From the NCBI GenBank assembly GCA_038521825.1, contig JBCBKL010000009.1, forward strand, positions 62,001 to 126,000: a DNA stretch of 64,000 nucleotides, written 5' to 3'. The notes under the pieces were generated by a model. It searched no databases. It saw nothing but the letters and a program-made list of their open reading frames with translations, and had not been told where the DNA came from. Positions 59,849 through 64,000 of the stretch are shown here, piece by piece. Within the stretch, counting starts at the first letter, position 1. Each line of letters begins with the position of its first letter. Both the position numbers and the translations under genes were made by a program. Source of the stretch: JBCBKL01 sp038521825 (GTDB lineage: Bacteria; Pseudomonadota; Alphaproteobacteria; Rhodobacterales; Rhodobacteraceae).

Positions 59849-60093
59849 TTCGGCAGCTCAGGTCGATGCCCGCGGGCGCGGGCCAAGAAGTAGCGCAAAG
59901 GATTGCGGAACATCGAAAGGAAGGCAAGCAACGCCAGAATACCCGCCCACCAAGCGACCGACACACCGATCCAAAGGATCAGGATCGGCGCTGCGATCAG
60001 CAACATGACACCGGGGATGTATTGCATCCGCATCGGCAGCATTGCAACAACCGTCGATGCGATCACCCACCCGATGGCTGCCCAGATCAGCAT
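59845..60093 (-). CDS. DUF2484 family small membrane protein, copy 1
   Basis: This 82-residue protein has the same design as the next gene: AAIGWVIASTVVAMLP at the N terminus, a second segment (IPGVMLLIAAPILILWIGVSVAW) and a third (AGILALLAFLSMFRNPLRY), with a basic tail. Its start shares one base with the murC stop, so it is translated straight after murC. The two copies probably form a small membrane assembly in the wall-synthesis operon. Confidence 0.82.
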   Translation of the reverse strand: MLIWAAIGWVIASTVVAMLPMRMQYIPGVMLLIAAPILILWIGVSVAWWAGILALLAFLSMFRNPLRYFLARARGHRPELPK

Positions 60094-61499
60094 CAGGCGG
60101 CCCCTTTCCTAAACCGCGCGGGAAGCCCGTTGGCCCATGTGCTGATTGTCCCCGCACCCAGGCACACGACCATGTCGCCCGGCCGGGCCTGTTCGCGGAC
60201 CAGCCGTTCCAGATCGTTTTCGTCAACGACCGCACGCGCATGCCTGTGTCCGTGCCGGATCAGCCCCGCCACAAGATCATCACGGCTGGCACCCTCAATC
60301 GGGTCCTCACCGGCCGCAAAGACCTCGGCAATGCCAACAACGTCGGCCTCGTTAAAGCAGGCGCAGAAGTCATCAAAGAGGTTCGACAGGCGCGAATACC
60401 GGTGCGGCTGGTGCACCGCGATGATCCGACCATCGGTTGCCTGACGGGCCGCTTTCAGCACCGCCGCAATCTCGACCGGATGGTGACCGTAATCGTCGAT
60501 GATCGTCACGCCGTCGATTTCGCCAACGCGGGTAAACCGGCGGTTAACGCCACCAAAGGCTGCAAGCGCCTCGCGGATCTCAGTGCTTTTCATGCCCAGA
60601 TGCCGCGCAACAGCGATGGCTGACAGCGCATTCGAAACGTTGTGGTCACCGGGCATCGGCAGGCTGCAATCTTCGATCAGCTGGCCTTCGGCCTGAAGCG
60701 CGACATCGAAATGCGCAACGCCGCGCTCGTAGTGCAGGTTGACAGCCCGAACGTCGGCCTGCGCGTTGAATCCGTAGGTCAGGACCCGGCGGTCGGTGAT
60801 CTTGCCGACCAGCGACTGCACCTCAGGATGGTCGGTGCAGCAAACCGCGATACCGTAAAAGGGGATGTTAGATACAAAGTCGAGAAAGCCCTGGCGCAGG
60901 TTTTCGATCGTGCCCCAATGTTCCATATGTTCGGGGTCGATGTTGGTGACAATCGCGATCGTTGCAGGCAGCCGGTTGAAGGTGCCGTCGCTTTCATCCG
61001 CCTCAACGACCATCCATTCGCCTTCACCCTTCCGCGCATTGGAACCATAGGCATGGATGATCCCGCCGTTCACCACGGTGGGGTCGAATTTGCCCGCATC
61101 AAGAAGGGTGGCGACCATCGTGGTGGTGGTCGTTTTTCCGTGCGTTCCGGCGACGGCGATGTTCGATTTCAGGCGCATCAGCTCTGCCAGCATCTCGGCC
61201 CGCCGCACGATGGGCAGCCCCAGCGACCGTGCGGCGTCGAGTTCGGCATTGCCGGGTTTGATGGCGGATGAAATCACCACGACCTCGGCATTCTCGATGT
61301 TCTCGGCACGCTGGCCCTCAAAGATGAGAGCGCCCAGTTCGCGCAAACGTTCGGTGATCTTTGACGATTTGAGATCGGAGCCCTGCACCGTATAGCCGTG
61401 GTTCAACAGAACCTCAGCAATACCCGACATCCCGATACCGCCAATCCCGACGAAATGGATGGGGCCAACGTCTCCGGGCAGTTTGGTGGCGGCGCTCAT
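60093..61499 (-). CDS. murC: UDP-N-acetylmuramate--L-alanine ligase
   Basis: This 468-residue ligase adds L-Ala to UDP-MurNAc. The N-terminal UDP-binding domain has FVGIGGIGMSGIAEVL, the ATP loop is AGTHGKTTTTTMVA near residue 113, and the central domain has EADESDGTF and TNIDPEHMEHW. The C-terminal domain contains DDYGHHPVEIAAVL. Overlaps with murG (4 bp) and DUF2484 (1 bp) show one operon. Confidence 0.96.
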   Translation of the reverse strand: MSAATKLPGDVGPIHFVGIGGIGMSGIAEVLLNHGYTVQGSDLKSSKITERLRELGALIFEGQRAENIENAEVVVISSAIKPGNAELDAARSLGLPIVRRAEMLAELMRLKSNIAVAGTHGKTTTTTMVATLLDAGKFDPTVVNGGIIHAYGSNARKGEGEWMVVEADESDGTFNRLPATIAIVTNIDPEHMEHWGTIENLRQGFLDFVSNIPFYGIAVCCTDHPEVQSLVGKITDRRVLTYGFNAQADVRAVNLHYERGVAHFDVALQAEGQLIEDCSLPMPGDHNVSNALSAIAVARHLGMKSTEIREALAAFGGVNRRFTRVGEIDGVTIIDDYGHHPVEIAAVLKAARQATDGRIIAVHQPHRYSRLSNLFDDFCACFNEADVVGIAEVFAAGEDPIEGASRDDLVAGLIRHGHRHARAVVDENDLERLVREQARPGDMVVCLGAGTISTWANGLPARFRKGAA

Positions 61500-62596
61500 T
61501 GTGCTTTCCCTTTCTCGGCGAGGGTTTCGACCATGTGAACGAGGGATTCGGTCGCATCCGGCTTTGCTGCCCTAAGGGCAGAATTGGCCATTTGCAGGGC
61601 AGCATCGGGATTGTCCAGCACCAGGCTGATTTGCGACGTCAGGGCATTCGGGGTCAGCTGACTTTCCGGGATCAGTATAGCCGCCTCTGCATCGACCAGC
61701 CCACGCGCATTCGCCGTCTGATGGTCGCCTGCAGCAGCCGCATAAGGGATAAGGATGGATGGGCGCCCTATCACCGAGATATCGGCAACCGAGGACGCTC
61801 CAGACCGGCTGATCACAAGCTGCGCCTCGCTGATCCGCCGGGGCACATCGTCAAAGAACGGCTCCACCTCCGCATCGATACCTGCCTCGCCATAGAAGTT
61901 GCTGACCCGCGCATGATCCTCGTTCCGGGCCTGATGCGAAACCCGAATGTTCTTGAGCAGCTCCAGCGGCAGCGCTGCGATCGCTGCGGGAACGACATCG
62001 CTCAGAACCCGCGCGCCCTGGCTGCCACCGATTACGAGGATCGACATGGGGTAGTCGCCAGGAGGGATATAGGCCGCCCCTGCCCGGTCGCGGATCGCTG
62101 AGCGGACCGGATTGCCGACATGCAACCCATCAACGCCCTCGGGCAGATCGGTGGGCCAGGTACCACACGCAATGCGATCCACCCGGCTGGCAAAGATCTT
62201 GTTTACCTTTCCCAGCACCCCGTTCTGTTCGTGAATGAGCCGAGGGAGGCGCAGGATCGTCGCCGCCGCAAGGGCGGGGATCGTCGGATATCCGCCAAAG
62301 CCAGCGACCACGGCAGGCGGGTCCCGCCGCATCCGCAGAGTGCTCGAAAGGCTCCCGGCAGCGATGGTCGGACCAACGAGAAGCTTTGAAAGGATCCCGC
62401 CGCGCGCAAAGGTGGCGCTTTTCGATTGCTCGATCTGGATCTCGGCCGGAAAACCAGACGTATAGCGTGCGCCCCGCGCGTCGGTGCTGAGCGTCACGCG
62501 CCATCCCTTTGCCAGCATGGCCTCGGCAAGGGCCTGGGCGGGAAACATGTGGCCCCCAGTCCCCCCAGCCGCAATGATGAGGAGTGGTGCGGTCAA
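61496..62596 (-). CDS. murG: UDP-GlcNAc:lipid I N-acetylglucosaminyltransferase
   Basis: This 366-residue GT28 enzyme turns lipid I into lipid II at the inner face of the membrane. The first glycine-rich loop is AAGGTGGHMFPAQALAEAM (residue 10 onward), the second motif is GFGGYPTIPALAA near 95, and the C-terminal nucleotide-sugar site has ILVIGGSQGARVLSD and ISRSGASSVADIS, then IPYAAAAGDHQTANA. It overlaps ftsW and murC by 4 bp each. Confidence 0.95.
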   Translation of the reverse strand: MTAPLLIIAAGGTGGHMFPAQALAEAMLAKGWRVTLSTDARGARYTSGFPAEIQIEQSKSATFARGGILSKLLVGPTIAAGSLSSTLRMRRDPPAVVAGFGGYPTIPALAAATILRLPRLIHEQNGVLGKVNKIFASRVDRIACGTWPTDLPEGVDGLHVGNPVRSAIRDRAGAAYIPPGDYPMSILVIGGSQGARVLSDVVPAAIAALPLELLKNIRVSHQARNEDHARVSNFYGEAGIDAEVEPFFDDVPRRISEAQLVISRSGASSVADISVIGRPSILIPYAAAAGDHQTANARGLVDAEAAILIPESQLTPNALTSQISLVLDNPDAALQMANSALRAAKPDATESLVHMVETLAEKGKAQ

Positions 62597-63762
62597 CCCT
62601 TTCGACCTCCGCGCAAGATATCGGTAATCTGCCCTTGCGGACGCGTGCGCGTAAAGGCCAGAAGCATGCCGATTGCGATGCCCGAAGCGATGACCGAAGA
62701 GCCGCCGTAGCTCACGAACGGCAGGGTCATGCCCTTAGCAGGCAGCAGACGGACGGCGACACCAATATTGATCATCGCCTGAACGCCGAACGTGCACACC
62801 AGCCCGGTGCCCGCCAGCCGAATAAACGGATCGCGTTCCTTGACCAGTCGGGTCAGCGAACGGACCACGATGCTGGTGTAAAGCGTAATGATAACGAGAA
62901 CGAGGATCAGGCCATATTCCTCGGCCGCGACCGCAACGATGAAATCGGTATGGGCGTCCGGTAATGACCACTTAACCCGTCCCTCGCCTACGCCAACGCC
63001 CAGCAGGCCGCCTTCGCGAATAGCGTTGGTGGCATAGCCCAGCTGAGTTGTCGGATCGACCTCGGTGCTGAGAAATCCGTCGATACGCCGCGCGAAGTGT
63101 TCCGAATTCGAGTAGGCGAAGGCGCCACCGATGATCACCATCCCGGCAATACCGACTAAGAGCACCATCGGTGCACCGGCCACGAAGTACATCACGCCCC
63201 ACGCAAAGAGGATCAGGCAAGCCTGTCCAAAGTCCGGTTGAAGCGCCAACAGAAGCACGATGGTTATACAAAGCACGAAGGACCATGTCCGCCCCGGCGG
63301 GCCGTTGATATCCTGGCTGGCGGCCATCATCCACGCGGCAGCAACCACGAAGGCAGGCTTGAGAAATTCAGAGGGCTGAAGGCTTGCAAACCCGAGCGAA
63401 TACCAGCGTACCGCCCCCTTGCCGAAATCCGTGCCAAAGATCGGCAAGAACAGAACCGCGACAAAGGCCGCTGCAAAACCGATCAGCGCAAGGCGCCGCA
63501 CCAGAACGGGCGGCAGCATCGACATCACGATCATCGCAACCATAGCCACGCCGCCGAAAAAGGCCTGCCTTTGCACATAGTGGAACGGACCAAAGCCGTT
63601 CTTTTCCGACAGCGGCACGGACGCGGCCAGCCCCAGCAGCAAACCCACGGCAAACAGGATCAGCACGCAACTCATCGACCACTTGTCGATCGTTCGCCAC
63701 CATTTGGGTAGAATAGGTTCGCCCTGCCCAACGGGCACTGCCCCGTAGACCATTTCAGTCAT
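62593..63762 (-). CDS. ftsW: Peptidoglycan glycosyltransferase FtsW (SEDS family)
   Basis: This 389-residue polytopic membrane protein polymerises septal glycan strands with its partner PBP. About ten membrane segments are present. SEDS motifs include SLGFASLQPSEFLKPAFV near residue 125 and the long periplasmic loop around GLLGVGVGEGRVKWSLPDAHTDFIVAVAAEEYG, here the region near 265-300, plus GMTLPFVSYGGSS near 355. I chose the ATG at 63762; another ATG three codons later is possible. It is the first visible gene of the division and wall operon. Confidence 0.93.
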   Translation of the reverse strand: MTEMVYGAVPVGQGEPILPKWWRTIDKWSMSCVLILFAVGLLLGLAASVPLSEKNGFGPFHYVQRQAFFGGVAMVAMIVMSMLPPVLVRRLALIGFAAAFVAVLFLPIFGTDFGKGAVRWYSLGFASLQPSEFLKPAFVVAAAWMMAASQDINGPPGRTWSFVLCITIVLLLALQPDFGQACLILFAWGVMYFVAGAPMVLLVGIAGMVIIGGAFAYSNSEHFARRIDGFLSTEVDPTTQLGYATNAIREGGLLGVGVGEGRVKWSLPDAHTDFIVAVAAEEYGLILVLVIITLYTSIVVRSLTRLVKERDPFIRLAGTGLVCTFGVQAMINIGVAVRLLPAKGMTLPFVSYGGSSVIASGIAIGMLLAFTRTRPQGQITDILRGGRKG

Positions 63763-63897
63763 GATCTGCTGCCTCGATCCGCCTGCTCTTGCCCCTTTTC
63801 GGAGTCTCGACATTAGAATAGCCGCAAATGTCCATCGACGCCAGCCTCGACTGCCCAAAGGGTTGCGGATCAGAACGTTTCAAGCCATGGGCCGGAC

Positions 63898-64000
63898 ATG
63901 CAGATCGATACGATCATACTTGGGGCCGGCGCGGCAGGCATGATGTGCGCCGCCCATACGGGCGGGCGGGTCCTGCTTATCGATCATTCAAAGGCGCCGG
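63898..64000 (+). CDS. FAD-dependent oxidoreductase, HI0933/BaiN-like (5' part only)
   Basis: The first 34 codons are visible before the window ends. They encode an N-terminal dinucleotide-binding motif (TIILGAGAAGMMCAA, then VLLIDHS), which in this form suggests the HI0933-like flavoprotein family. It is divergent from ftsW, with 135 bp between the starts. The remainder of the gene lies outside the window. Confidence 0.65.
   Translation, partial: MQIDTIILGAGAAGMMCAAHTGGRVLLIDHSKAP

Overview
The window is a GC-rich chromosomal segment of an alphaproteobacterium, most likely a marine Rhodobacterales (Roseobacter/Paracoccaceae) member. The evidence is a division and cell-wall (dcw) cluster with two DUF2484 genes between murC and murB, a BolA / J-domain / cobS / cobT block of the aerobic B12 type, a UPF0260 protein next to ribF, and an RTX protein beside prs and gatB. 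No rRNA, tRNA, CRISPR array or intact insertion sequence was recognised.

Region 1 (about 520-13745, + strand) is one long sugar-use operon: a ribose-type (CUT2) importer, a pentulokinase, a fucose/D-arabinose-type isomerase, a second importer of the oligosaccharide type (CUT1: binding protein, two permeases, ATPase), a DUF2961/GH172 glycosidase and a LacI regulator. Most joints are 1-4 bp overlaps. A near-perfect LacI-type operator lies about 35 bp before the first gene, and an intrinsic terminator follows the first binding-protein gene. The best reading is intracellular cleavage of an imported furanoside, perhaps D-arabinofuranose-containing, then D-arabinose to D-ribulose to D-ribulose 5-phosphate. 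The flanks (1-520 and 13746-14235) hold no convincing genes.

Region 2 (14236-23558) pairs a dipeptide-type ABC transporter with two M20 metallohydrolases, a VOC protein and a MarR regulator. The binding protein and permeases are divergent from the fused ATPase. This suggests uptake and deacylation or hydrolysis of peptides or N-acyl amino acids.

Region 3 (23559-37397) is mixed housekeeping and accessory: a tandem GNAT protein, a DUF3422 membrane protein, a beta-hydroxyacid dehydrogenase, a beta-solenoid membrane protein, ribF, UPF0260, a threonine aldolase, an alpha/beta hydrolase, a DsbA-fold isomerase, prs, an RTX-repeat protein and gatB. Downstream of gatB is a VOC pseudogene carrying three different in-frame stop codons and no frameshift.

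Region 4 (38302-48343) has a DUF4177 protein, bolA, a J-domain protein, cobS and cobT (aerobic cobaltochelatase) with two tandem secreted paralogues between them, an Xaa-Pro aminopeptidase, a DUF427 protein, an orphan Cys-rich protein and a CLC chloride transporter.

Region 5 (48438-63762, - strand) is the envelope and division cluster, in transcription order ftsW, murG, murC, DUF2484, DUF2484, a small membrane protein, murB, ddl, ftsQ, ftsA, then ftsZ, lpxC, bamD, recN. Two small + strand orphan genes are inserted between ftsA and ftsZ. A divergent flavoprotein gene begins at the right edge and is cut by the window end.
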